Shown: piece after piece, positions 8,360 through 16,594 of the stretch
How the letters are laid out: every line of letters starts with the position of its first letter
How positions within the stretch are numbered: the first letter of the stretch is position 1
Origin: Acidobacteriota bacterium
GTDB taxonomy: Bacteria; Acidobacteriota; Terriglobia; Terriglobales; SCQP01
DNA: 64,000 bases
NCBI GenBank assembly: GCA_027315185.1
Contig: DAHUYO010000008.1
Coordinates: forward strand, 1-64,000
Direction of reading: 5' to 3'
Notes under the pieces: generated by a model
What the model was told of the DNA's origin: nothing
The model's database searches: none
Seen by the model: only the letters and a program-made list of their open reading frames with translations
Program-made: the position numbers and the translations under genes

Positions 8360-10099
8360 CTAGTATTTGCGCGGGCGCGGCGGCAGCAGCGAAATGTCCA
8401 CCGGCTGGTACCGCAGGCGCGGTTCATCGGCGTCGGGCGCGAAGCTGGCCAGCGTGGTCTTCAGCCAGTTGGCGTCGTCGCGCTCGGCGAACGCGGGTTT
8501 GTAATGGGCGCCGCGGCTTTCATCGCGGGCCAGGGCGCCAAGGCAGATGACGCGCGCCAGTTGCAGCATGTTGTAAAGCTGGCGGGTGAAGAAGAACGCC
8601 GGGTTGGCCCAGCGCGTCTTGTCCCGCAGCCCCAGCTTGCGGTACCGCTCCAGCAGTTCCTGCAACTTGGCGTCCGCGCGGCGCAGATTGTCGTTCACGC
8701 GGATGACCGTGCAGTGCTCGGTCATGGTGCGGCCCAGCTCTTTCCAGATCACGAACGGGTTTTCGCTGCCTTCCGAGGCGAAGAGCCGGGCGTTGATCTC
8801 CTCCTGGCGCAGCTTTTCCTGCTCGAACGGTCGCGGCGATCCCGCCGCCGTGCTAGCGCGGGTGTATTCCACCGCCGTCGGACCGGCGATCGCGCCACCG
8901 AAGATGCAGGAAACCAGGCTGTTGGCGCCCAGGCGGTTGGCGCCGTGATATTGGTATTCGCACTCGCCGCAGGCGAACAGACCGGGGATGTTGGTGGCTT
9001 GGTGTTCGTTGTCCACCCACAATCCGCCCATGGTGTAATGCATGGCCGGAAACACCTTCATCGGCACTTTGCGCGGATCGTCGCCGACGAACTTCTCGTA
9101 GATCTCGAGGATGCCGCCCAATTTTATGTCCAGTTCGTGGGCGGGGATATGGGTGAGGTCCAGATATACCGCCGGCTGCCCGTCCAGGCCCAGGCCCAGC
9201 TCGTAAACCACCTTGTGGATCGCCCGCGTCGCGACGTCGCGCGGCACCAGGTTGCCGTACTTTGGATACCACTCCTCGAGGAAGTACCACGGCTTGCCGT
9301 CCTTCGGCACCCAGACGCGGCCGCCTTCCCCGCGGGCGGACTCCGACATCAACCGCAGCTTGTCCTCGCCGGGAATCGCCGTGGGATGCACCTGGATGAA
9401 CTCGCCGTTGGCGTAATCGGCGCCCTGCTGGTACAGGGCGGACTGGGCGCTGCCGGTGCAGGCGATGGAGTTGGTGCTTTTCCCGAAGATGGCGCCGATG
9501 CCGCCGGTGGCGATGATGACGGCGTCGGCGGCGAAGGTCCGCACCTCCATCGAGCGCAGGTCCATGGCGCAGATTCCACGGCACACGCCGTTGTCATCCA
9601 GCACCGCGGAAAGGAACTCCCAGTGTTCGAATTTCTCCACCTGCCCGGAGGCTTCATGCCGCCGCACCTGCTCGTCCAGCGCGTATAGCAGTTGCTGGCC
9701 GGTGGTGGCGCCGGCGAACGCCGTGCGGTGATGCATGGTGCCGCCGAAGCGGCGGAAGTCCAGCAGACCCTCCGGGGTGCGGTTGAAGGGCACGCCCATG
9801 CGGTCCAGCAGGTCAATGATGCCCGGCGCCGCTTCGCACATCCGCTTCACCAGCGGCTGATTGGCCAGGAAGTCGCCGCCGTAGATGGTGTCGTCGAAAT
9901 GGATCCAGGGCGAGTCGCCCTCGCCCTTCAGGTTCTTGGCGGCGTTGATGCCCCCTTGGGCGCAGACCGAATGCGAGCGCTTCACCGGAACGACTGAGAA
10001 CAGCGAGATGCGGGCGCCGCGCTCGGCGGCGTGGAGCGCCGCGGACAGGCCGGCCAGGCCGCCGCCGACGATCAATAGATGGGGAGAAGAATTGGGCAT
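8360..10099 (-). CDS. sdhA: Succinate dehydrogenase / fumarate reductase flavoprotein subunit
   Basis: 579 residues from the ATG at 10099 (MPNSSPHLLIVGGGLAGLSA). SdhA oxidises succinate to fumarate with covalently bound FAD. The dinucleotide motif GGGLAG is at 12-17, and the flavin-linking His is His43 in KRSHSVCAQGGINA. Substrate-site signatures HPTAIPG and the C-terminal HGANRLGANSLVSC are present. The frame stays open far upstream through sdhC in another phase; that extension is not coding. The length and the order C-A-B match the three-subunit enzyme with a single membrane anchor. Confidence 0.95.
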   Translation of the reverse strand: MPNSSPHLLIVGGGLAGLSAALHAAERGARISLFSVVPVKRSHSVCAQGGINAAKNLKGEGDSPWIHFDDTIYGGDFLANQPLVKRMCEAAPGIIDLLDRMGVPFNRTPEGLLDFRRFGGTMHHRTAFAGATTGQQLLYALDEQVRRHEASGQVEKFEHWEFLSAVLDDNGVCRGICAMDLRSMEVRTFAADAVIIATGGIGAIFGKSTNSIACTGSAQSALYQQGADYANGEFIQVHPTAIPGEDKLRLMSESARGEGGRVWVPKDGKPWYFLEEWYPKYGNLVPRDVATRAIHKVVYELGLGLDGQPAVYLDLTHIPAHELDIKLGGILEIYEKFVGDDPRKVPMKVFPAMHYTMGGLWVDNEHQATNIPGLFACGECEYQYHGANRLGANSLVSCIFGGAIAGPTAVEYTRASTAAGSPRPFEQEKLRQEEINARLFASEGSENPFVIWKELGRTMTEHCTVIRVNDNLRRADAKLQELLERYRKLGLRDKTRWANPAFFFTRQLYNMLQLARVICLGALARDESRGAHYKPAFAERDDANWLKTTLASFAPDADEPRLRYQPVDISLLPPRPRKY

Positions 10100-10113
10100 G
10101 GGAGTGCGGCGGG

Positions 10114-10797
10114 CTAGCGCATCGGGTAGATGTGAATGCCGCGGAAGGCCAAAGCCGAGGCGATGCCGGCATAGGTGAAGCCGAGGCCGATGATGAGGCA
10201 GATCCAGCCCCAATTGCGGCGCGCCCCGGGGCTGACAGTGATGCCCCATTTGGCGGCGAACAGATAAAGCCCGTAGGAGAAGTGATAGCTGACCAGGGTG
10301 ATGCCGACCAGGAACCACGCCAGGATCCACGGGTTCAGCATCTGCGCCGCCATCTTGGAATACGACAGGAAGGGATGGTCGGGCAGGCTGACGCCGGCGA
10401 AGCGGGCCGTCCAGACATGCCAGACGATGAAGACCAGCACGATCGCGCCGGTGATGCGCTGGAACAAATAGCCCCAGTTGCCCAACCAACCGTAGCGGCG
10501 GTTGTTGGGCGTGGCTTCGCGGGCGATCCACAGGCCGTAGATGCCGTGGAAGGCCAGCGGCGCCCAGATCAGCAGGATCTCCAACACCAGCACATAGGGC
10601 AGGGAGTTGAGGAACTTGACCGTATTGCCGTAGCTTTCCACCGGCGTGCGGCTGAGGACGGCGCCGTTGGAGGCGAAATGCTCGACCAGGAAGGCGCCCA
10701 GCGGAACGATGCCGGTCAGCGAATGCAGCCGGCGCCAAAAATAACTGTGACGGGCGAAGGTGCCGCTGGGGACGGGCGTGGTGGCGGTGGTTGACAT
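10114..10797 (-). CDS. sdhC: Succinate dehydrogenase cytochrome b558 subunit
   Basis: 227 residues from the ATG at 10797 (MSTTATTPVPSGTFARHSYF). It anchors the complex in the membrane, binds haem b and reduces quinone. Five hydrophobic helices are visible, with the conserved RRLHSLTGIVPLGAFLVEHF start and His residues in FHGIYGLWI, VFIVWHVW and SYHFSYG that fit haem ligation. No separate sdhD is present, as expected for the b558 type. The gene lies 14 bases upstream of sdhA. Earlier in-frame starts would overlap thiS. Confidence 0.92.
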   Translation of the reverse strand: MSTTATTPVPSGTFARHSYFWRRLHSLTGIVPLGAFLVEHFASNGAVLSRTPVESYGNTVKFLNSLPYVLVLEILLIWAPLAFHGIYGLWIAREATPNNRRYGWLGNWGYLFQRITGAIVLVFIVWHVWTARFAGVSLPDHPFLSYSKMAAQMLNPWILAWFLVGITLVSYHFSYGLYLFAAKWGITVSPGARRNWGWICLIIGLGFTYAGIASALAFRGIHIYPMR

Positions 10798-10873
10798 CGG
10801 CGAAAGAACGGAGCGGAACCCCTGATTATTGAGGGTGGACGTGCGGGAAGTCAAATCCGCGCGCCGCCGGGTG

Positions 10874-11074
10874 TTACCCCCCACCCACGAAGTGGACGAT
10901 CTCGATCTGGTCGTTCGCGGCGAGCCGGGTGCTTTCCCATTCGCGGCGCGGGACCAGTTGGCGATTGCGCTCCACCGCCAGCCGCTCGCTAGGCAGGCCC
11001 AGTTCGCGCAGCAGCTCCAGCAGGCTGAGGTTGGGCGCGGCTTCGCGCGCCTCGCCGTTGACGGTCACTTGCAT
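10874..11074 (-). CDS. thiS: Sulfur carrier protein ThiS
   Basis: 66 residues with the ubiquitin-like ThiS pattern (MQVTVNGEAREA, SLLELLRELGL, LAVERNRQLVPR) and a C-terminal FVGGG. The final Gly-Gly is adenylated and then carries the thiocarboxylate sulfur used to build the thiazole of thiamine. No thiG, thiF or thiH lies nearby. It is upstream of sdhC on the same strand, 76 bases away, and could share its transcript, but a functional link is not implied. Confidence 0.88.
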   Translation of the reverse strand: MQVTVNGEAREAAPNLSLLELLRELGLPSERLAVERNRQLVPRREWESTRLAANDQIEIVHFVGGG

Positions 11075-11087
11075 GCCGTCTTTGATT

Positions 11088-12737
11088 TTACGGCGTGGCG
11101 GGGAAGAAGGGGATGGCGGTTAGCGCCGGCCGGCAACCGTCGCCGCGCAGGGCCCGGACCAAGCCGGCCGGCGGGCGCCGTCCGGCCGGCAGGAAGACCG
11201 CCGCCGCGCCGCGTTGCGGAGAGGCGCCGCGCACGCAATAAGGGACGTAGGCCTGGCGCAATGCGGCCATGGTGCGGCGGTCATAACGGGTCAGTCCGCG
11301 GAAGCGGGTGTTGGCCCGCCCGCCGCTGAGGTCCAGCACCACCAAGCCGAAACGCTGCGCGGTGATCTGCGCCGCCAGGTGGCGGGAACTCCACAGCCCC
11401 GTGAGTTCGAGCGTATGCAGCAAATACGGGTCCAGATAGGCAGGATCGCGGCTTTGCACGCCCAGGTAGGGAATGTCGGTGAGCACGCGCCGGCCGCGCA
11501 ACACCTGCGCCAGCGGCGCCTGGTCCGGGAGGGGCACGCTCGCGCGATAGTGCCAGGCCATCAGCCCGGCGATATTGGCGATGGCCGCCCACAGTATCAC
11601 CAGACTGCGCGCGGCGGCGGGAGTCAGCGTCCAGATGGGGCGCAGCGCGGCCACGCCGGCGGCGGCGAGCACGGCCGTGACCGCCCAGCCCTCCAGGAGG
11701 TAATTGCCCGCGCCGCCGCTGTTGCGGCCCAGCGTCAGCAATCCCCACGCCCACGCTAGAAAGAAGTAAAGGATCAGCAACTCCCAGCCCCGCGGCCTGG
11801 GTCCGCGGCGGGCGCTGACCGCCCGGGCGGCGGCGGCGGCGCCGAGCAGCGCCAAGGCGATCCATAGCGCATCCGGCCCGTACTGTTCGATCTTGCGGAG
11901 CAGAATGCCCACGGCGCTGCGCCATCCGCTATAGGGATCATGCAGCAGCGCCAAGTCCCGGAGCTGCTCGCCGCGCAGCGCCAGGACGCCGCGCAGGGAT
12001 GCCGGTATCGCCGCCGCGGCGGCGGCGAAGGCCGCCAATGCCGGCCACCAGCGATGCAGCGCCAGCCACAGCGCGATCGCCGCCGGCGCCGCCAAGGCCG
12101 TCTGCTTCAGCATCACCGCCGCGCCCGCCAGCAGGCCGGCGGCGATGGGGGCGGACCAGCGGCGCCCAATCGGCGCGCCGGCCGCCGTCGCGGCGTAGAC
12201 CGCGGCGGCGGAGGCCAGCACCGCCGGCACGTCGGGGCGGGTGGTGACGTTCCAGTTGAGAAACGCGATTTGGCCAAGCGCGAAAAGCGGCGCCAAGACG
12301 GCGAGCGGCTGCGGCAATCCCAAGCGGCGGGCCCACCGCCAGAGGATCACCGCCAGGCCGGCGTAACAGGCCAGGGTGAATAAGCGGCTGGCGAGCAGAA
12401 GGCCGGCGAAATGCGCCCCGGTGAGGAACGACAGCCCGACCAGGACGAGGTAATACAACGGCCCGTACACCGCGGGGGTATAGGGCGGCGCGTCGAGTCG
12501 GCGATAGATCTTGCCCGAGGCGCGCGCCCATAGCGCGGTCCGCACCATCACCGAACCCGGCGTGGTCACGTCGGCCGCTTCGCGCAGGCGCGCTTGCGTT
12601 TGCCGCCAGCACATTGCCGTCGCGGCCAGGCTGGCAACCAGCAGCACCAACCACAAACAGCGAAACGACAACAGCGCGGCGACCGCTTGCTCGCGCCCGG
12701 CCCGGCGCTGCGAAGGCCTGATTACCGGCGCGTCCAC
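11088..12737 (-). CDS. Polytopic GT-C glycosyltransferase (PMT/ArnT-like)
   Basis: 549 residues from a GTG at 12737, with around ten to twelve transmembrane helices and a soluble C-terminal ~120 residues. The family uses lipid-linked sugars and works on the periplasmic side. After the first helix comes a periplasmic loop with TALWARASGKIYRRLDAP and YGPLYYLVL, then NWNVTTRPDVPAVLAS, which fits the family. The acceptor is unknown. An open frame continues upstream to 12998 but those residues are His/Arg-rich and overlap the histidine kinase, so I exclude them. The stop is 13 bases beyond thiS, so the genes may be co-transcribed. Confidence 0.78.
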   Translation of the reverse strand: MDAPVIRPSQRRAGREQAVAALLSFRCLWLVLLVASLAATAMCWRQTQARLREAADVTTPGSVMVRTALWARASGKIYRRLDAPPYTPAVYGPLYYLVLVGLSFLTGAHFAGLLLASRLFTLACYAGLAVILWRWARRLGLPQPLAVLAPLFALGQIAFLNWNVTTRPDVPAVLASAAAVYAATAAGAPIGRRWSAPIAAGLLAGAAVMLKQTALAAPAAIALWLALHRWWPALAAFAAAAAAIPASLRGVLALRGEQLRDLALLHDPYSGWRSAVGILLRKIEQYGPDALWIALALLGAAAAARAVSARRGPRPRGWELLILYFFLAWAWGLLTLGRNSGGAGNYLLEGWAVTAVLAAAGVAALRPIWTLTPAAARSLVILWAAIANIAGLMAWHYRASVPLPDQAPLAQVLRGRRVLTDIPYLGVQSRDPAYLDPYLLHTLELTGLWSSRHLAAQITAQRFGLVVLDLSGGRANTRFRGLTRYDRRTMAALRQAYVPYCVRGASPQRGAAAVFLPAGRRPPAGLVRALRGDGCRPALTAIPFFPATP

Positions 12738-12836
12738 GCGCAATGGGATTCGGCCGCGCGCGGCGGGGTTTGACCAGCTCGGGACGCCGGCTGCCGCAAC
12801 GTTTCCGCCGCGAGCGCGGGCAGCGCCGTCCACATC

Positions 12837-14831
12837 GTGGTGCGGGTGGTCGTGGGGATCCTCGCGGCGCCGATCTCCGCGCTGGCCGCCGCGGTGCTGG
12901 CGGTGATCGGCAGCGCCGCGCTGTGGCGGGCGCGGGCCCACGCGGGGTCCACGGCGGTGCTGGCGCTGGAACGGCGCTACCGCCGCTTGGTGGACCACAA
13001 CTTGGCGGGCGTGCTCTGCCTCTCGCCGAAAGGCGAGGTTACCGAAGCCAATGACGCCGCCGCGGAGATCTTAGGCTGCCGCTCCCGCGCCGATTTGCTG
13101 GCCCGAAACGTCGCGGCGTTTTTCCCCGAGGAAAGGGAATGGCTCGACCTGCACGCGCGCGTCGCCGGCGACCATCACTTGGCGAACCTGGAACTGTGTT
13201 TCCGCCGGCCGAACGGCGCCTTGGTTTGGGCGCAGTGCAATTTCAGCCTAGCGCCCACCGGATTCGGCGTTCCCGCGGGAACCATCGAAGCGACGCTGGT
13301 GGATCTTACCGCGCGCAAGCAGGCCGAGGACGTCTTGCGGGCGCGGGAACGCCGCTTTCGGGCCCTGATCGAAAACAGCGCCGACGCGATCGCGCTGGTC
13401 AACGCCGGGGGCGATCTAGTTTTCGCCAGCGACAGCACGGAACGGGTCCTGGGTTATACCCCGAAACAGTTCACCGAACTGCGCTTGGCCGAGCTGATCC
13501 ACCCCGAGGACTTGGACGGTGCGTCGCTCTTGTGGCGCCAGGCGCTGGATCATCCCGGCGTCAATGTCGAAGCGCAGTACCGCGCCCGCCATGCCGACGG
13601 CGGCTGGCGCTGGATCGAGGCCACGTTCTGCGACCTTTCCCACACGCCGGGCGTGCGCGCCCTGGTGGTCAACTACCGCGACGTCAGCGAGCGCAAGGCC
13701 TTGGAGCAGCAGCTGCGGCAGTCGCAAAAACTGGAGGCAATGGGACGGCTGGCGGGAGGCATCGCCCACGACTTCAACAACCTGCTGACCGTCATCACCG
13801 GCTACAGCGACATCGCGCTGCTGCGCCTCGGCCAGCCGGAGAGCCTGCGCAAGCCGCTGGAGGAGATCAAGCGCGCCGGGGAACGGGCGGCCAGCTTAAC
13901 GCGGCAGCTCCTGGCCTTCAGCCGGCAACAGGCGCTGGCGCCCCAGGTGGTGAATCTGAATCATCTGGTGGAGAACATGGAACAGATGCTGCGTCCGTTG
14001 ATCGGCGAAGAGATCAACGTCGCGCTCCGGCTGGGAACGGCGCACGCCATGGTGCGCGCCGATCCCGCGCAGATTGAGCAAATGCTGCTCAATTTGGCGG
14101 TCAATGCGCGGGATGCAATGCCCGAGGGCGGCTCTCTTACGCTGACCACCGGCCAAGTGGAGATTCCGCCGGGCGGCGCGGGCGCCAGCCAGCCCGCGCC
14201 GGGGCGATACGTGCTGCTGTGCGTGGAGGATACCGGGACGGGCATTCCCGCGGAGATTCAGAGCCGGATCTTCGAGCCGTTCTTCACCACCAAGGAGCGC
14301 GGCAAAGGGACCGGGCTGGGACTGGCGATGGTGTATGGGATCATGCGGCAGAGCGGCGGTTTCGTCGAGGTGAAGAGCGAGCTGGGAAAGGGCACGAAGT
14401 TCTTCTTGTACTTTCCAGTGGTGGTGGACCGAGAGGAGCGCGCCGGCGCAGCCGCGGAATCGGCGTCGGCGGGTGCCGCCACGATTCTGGTGGCCGAGGA
14501 CGAAGACGGCGTTCGTGCCCTGGTGCGGGACACGCTGGCGGCGCACGGCTTTCAGGTACTGGAGTCGCGCGATGGGCAAGAGGCCCTCAAGATCTGCGCG
14601 GAGCATCCCGGGCGGATTGACCTGCTGCTCACCGACGTGGTGATGCCCAACCTGGACGGCCGGCGGCTCGCGGAACGGCTCCATGCCATGCGGCCCGAGA
14701 CCAAGATATTGTTTATGTCCGGATTTGCCGATCCGCAACTGGGCGACAACAACAAGCTGGGCCCATTCTTGCAAAAGCCCTTCGCTCCGGATGCGGTGCC
14801 AACCCGGGTACGGGAATTACTGGAATCCTAA
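12837..14831 (+). CDS. PAS-PAS hybrid histidine kinase with receiver domain
   Basis: 664 residues from a GTG at 12837. An N-terminal hydrophobic helix (about 5-30) is followed by two PAS domains (about 50-160 and 172-285), a HisKA domain with phospho-acceptor His311 ([17 protein letters not shown]), and an HATPase domain with N-box [21 protein letters not shown] and [14 protein letters not shown]-terminal receiver (about 549-664) has acidic Glu554/Asp555, phospho-acceptor Asp600 ([13 protein letters not shown]) and Lys647. HDFNN kinases often relay to a separate output. No response regulator gene is adjacent. It is divergent from the glycosyltransferase across 99 bp, which must hold both promoters. 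Confidence 0.93.
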   Translation: MVRVVVGILAAPISALAAAVLAVIGSAALWRARAHAGSTAVLALERRYRRLVDHNLAGVLCLSPKGEVTEANDAAAEILGCRSRADLLARNVAAFFPEEREWLDLHARVAGDHHLANLELCFRRPNGALVWAQCNFSLAPTGFGVPAGTIEATLVDLTARKQAEDVLRARERRFRALIENSADAIALVNAGGDLVFASDSTERVLGYTPKQFTELRLAELIHPEDLDGASLLWRQALDHPGVNVEAQYRARHADGGWRWIEATFCDLSHTPGVRALVVNYRDVSERKALEQQLRQSQKLEAMGRLAGGIAHDFNNLLTVITGYSDIALLRLGQPESLRKPLEEIKRAGERAASLTRQLLAFSRQQALAPQVVNLNHLVENMEQMLRPLIGEEINVALRLGTAHAMVRADPAQIEQMLLNLAVNARDAMPEGGSLTLTTGQVEIPPGGAGASQPAPGRYVLLCVEDTGTGIPAEIQSRIFEPFFTTKERGKGTGLGLAMVYGIMRQSGGFVEVKSELGKGTKFFLYFPVVVDREERAGAAAESASAGAATILVAEDEDGVRALVRDTLAAHGFQVLESRDGQEALKICAEHPGRIDLLLTDVVMPNLDGRRLAERLHAMRPETKILFMSGFADPQLGDNNKLGPFLQKPFAPDAVPTRVRELLES

Positions 14832-14841
14832 CGCGGCGCGC

Positions 14842-15144
14842 CTACTTCTTTTTCGCGACGACGGTTCGGTTGGCGGGCTTCTTTTCCGCCTTTTTGCCCA
14901 GCTTGCCGCCGGCGATGCGCAGATAATCCCCGACCGTGCGGCAATCCTCCCACTCCTCTTCGCTGAACTCCCGCGCGCCCAGCATTTCCTCGGCGCATAG
15001 GAGCAACTCGGCGACGTCAATCTCATCCAAACCGTGGTCTTCCAGCAGGGAGGATTCCGGAGTCAGCTCCGCCTCTTCGATCGCCATTTCCTCGGCGATT
15101 AGGTGGGTCAGCTTGGCATTTACGGCTTCCAACGACTTCGGCAT
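14842..15144 (-). CDS. Acyl-carrier-protein-like protein lacking the phosphopantetheine serine
   Basis: 100 residues from the ATG at 15144. Residues 1-80 follow the helical acyl carrier fold closely: a leading helix, LTPESSLLEDHGLDEIDVAE, an acidic helix and TVGDYLRIAGG at the end, where carriers usually have TVGDAIDYI. The universal Asp-Ser-Leu that carries 4'-phosphopantetheine is Asp40-Glu41-Ile42, so the protein cannot be loaded in the usual way. A Lys-rich tail (KKAEKKPANRTVVAKKK) is added. It converges with the kinase gene, ending 11 bases from its stop. It may be a scaffold or regulator, but I cannot say of what. Confidence 0.7.
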   Translation of the reverse strand: MPKSLEAVNAKLTHLIAEEMAIEEAELTPESSLLEDHGLDEIDVAELLLCAEEMLGAREFSEEEWEDCRTVGDYLRIAGGKLGKKAEKKPANRTVVAKKK

Positions 15145-15578
15145 GGCTTCAGAATAGCAGGGAAACGGGGAACGTGAGAAACGGTACAGAGCTGGCGTTT
15201 CCCTACGGAACCGTGCGCCGGGCCCCGAGGGCAACGTAGCTTTCAAGCAACAGCGGGCCGAAAGGGGTTGCCGCCGGGGGCATTCACCCGAATGTGGGCG
15301 TCACCGACAATTCTGACGGTCGAGCGGTTGGCGTCCCGTGCCGTTGCGCCGCCGATCAGGCAGTCCCAGGCATCAGCGCAGTGGGCCATTCGGCGGGAGT
15401 TTCCGGGACGCGGGTTGCAACCAGCGCTCCGTGCCGTGGCCTTCGAGCGACGGCGATCGAATTGCAGAGTTGTGTATGGCTGCCGTCCTGGTGGGAGAAA
15501 CCGGGAGTAGGCGCCAATAGTCGCGAGCGGCGGAGTGAACCAGCTCCGCCGCCGGCCGCGGCCTGGCGGGAGGAAGGT
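15145..15578 (+). other. Intergenic, no gene supported
   Basis: 435 bases between two divergent genes. Open frames here are short or antisense-like and lack ribosome binding sites. Both promoters must lie here, but I see no convincing -35/-10 pair. Confidence 0.6.
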
Positions 15579-16346
15579 ATGCGATTCCAACGAATTCGGT
15601 CCATGGGTTTGACGGCGGTGCTGGTGGCGGCGCTGAGCGCGACGGGCCTTGCGGCGCCCCAGGCCAATAACGGCACGGCCTCCGATCAGCAAATTGAGGC
15701 CGCGCTGCGGCAGGAGTTCGCGGCCAAGAGCGCCTTGCGCGAGGTGACGGTGGCGGTTCGCGGCGGCGTGGCGACGCTGGCGGGCAGCGTGCCGGATTAT
15801 CGGGCGTGGCTGGAGGCGAACCATAAGGCGCGGCAGGTTCGCGGCGTGATCGGCGTCGTTGACCAATTGCACGTGAACGCGACCAGCGTGCCGGATGCGC
15901 AACTGCAGCGTCTGCTGGCGCAGCGGCTGGAGTACGACCGCATCGGCATGGGGCAGATCTTCAACAACCTGACCCTGGAAGTTCACAACGGCATGGTGGT
16001 GGTGGGCGGCCAAGTTGCCAGCTACGCCGACCGAGATTCGGCGCTGGATATCATTGCCGACACGCCGGGCGTGCGGGGCGTCCAGGATCGCATCACCGTG
16101 GCTCCCACCTCCATCAACGACGACCGGATTCGTTTCCTGGCGGCGCGGGCCATTTACGGCAACCCCACGCTGCTGAAATATAGGATTGATCCGGCTCACC
16201 CCATTCGCATCGTGGTCGCCAATGGGCGGATCCGGCTGGAGGGTGTCGTGAACTCGCAATTGGATAAGACCGTGGCCGGCAACGCTGCTCGGTCGGTTCC
16301 CGGCGTCTTCAGCGTGCAAAACAATTTGGTTGTGGCCAAAAATTAG
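15579..16346 (+). CDS. Secreted protein with three BON domains
   Basis: 255 residues from the ATG at 15579, with a strong GGGAGGAAGG ribosome binding site. The signal peptide ends near TGLAAPQAN. Three BON-like modules follow, at about 35-105, 108-178 and 182-255; each has an amphipathic helix and a Gly-rich strand pair (TVAVRGGVATLAGSV, TLEVHNGMVVVGGQV, IVVANGRIRLEGVV). BON domains bind phospholipid surfaces and occur in envelope-stability proteins such as OsmY. The protein should be periplasmic or peripheral on the outer membrane. The frame is open further upstream, but those residues have no start signal. Confidence 0.88.
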   Translation: MRFQRIRSMGLTAVLVAALSATGLAAPQANNGTASDQQIEAALRQEFAAKSALREVTVAVRGGVATLAGSVPDYRAWLEANHKARQVRGVIGVVDQLHVNATSVPDAQLQRLLAQRLEYDRIGMGQIFNNLTLEVHNGMVVVGGQVASYADRDSALDIIADTPGVRGVQDRITVAPTSINDDRIRFLAARAIYGNPTLLKYRIDPAHPIRIVVANGRIRLEGVVNSQLDKTVAGNAARSVPGVFSVQNNLVVAKN

Positions 16347-16457
16347 GGGCCGCCAGCCAGCGCGTGGCCGATGCGCAGGCGGAAGCGCCGAAACGCGGCC
16401 TGAGCGGACGAGGCCGGCATTCGTAGCCACAGAGTGTCCGGAGAGGCGCCGGCCACG

Positions 16458-16488
16458 GGTGGGTTCAGCCATGACGTCAGAACCCACC
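16458..16488 (+). terminator. Perfect 9-bp hairpin downstream of the BON gene
   Basis: GGTGGGTTC (16458-16466) pairs perfectly with GAACCCACC (16480-16488) around a 13-base loop. There is no T tract after it, so a classical intrinsic terminator is doubtful; it could also be an operator. It sits between the BON gene and dinG. Confidence 0.35.
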
Positions 16489-16582
16489 GCTGGCATTCCG
16501 CTCCTTCCCGCGACGGTGTTCGGCGCGACGTTTGTGCCCAGGCCGCGTCTTCGCGGGGGACTTGAGCGCCTGCGGCATTCGT

Positions 16583-16588
16583 TAGACT
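16583..16588 (+). promoter_or_regulatory. Probable -10 box of the dinG operon
   Basis: TAGACT with only six bases to the dinG ATG and no Shine-Dalgarno between. Transcription would start at or within a base or two of the ATG, a leaderless arrangement. Confidence 0.45.
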
Positions 16589-16594
16589 GGCAGC

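Noticed and set aside
10132-10794. 220-residue rightward open frame
   Set aside because: Antisense to sdhC; composition is Asp/Gln/Arg noise and no domain is visible.
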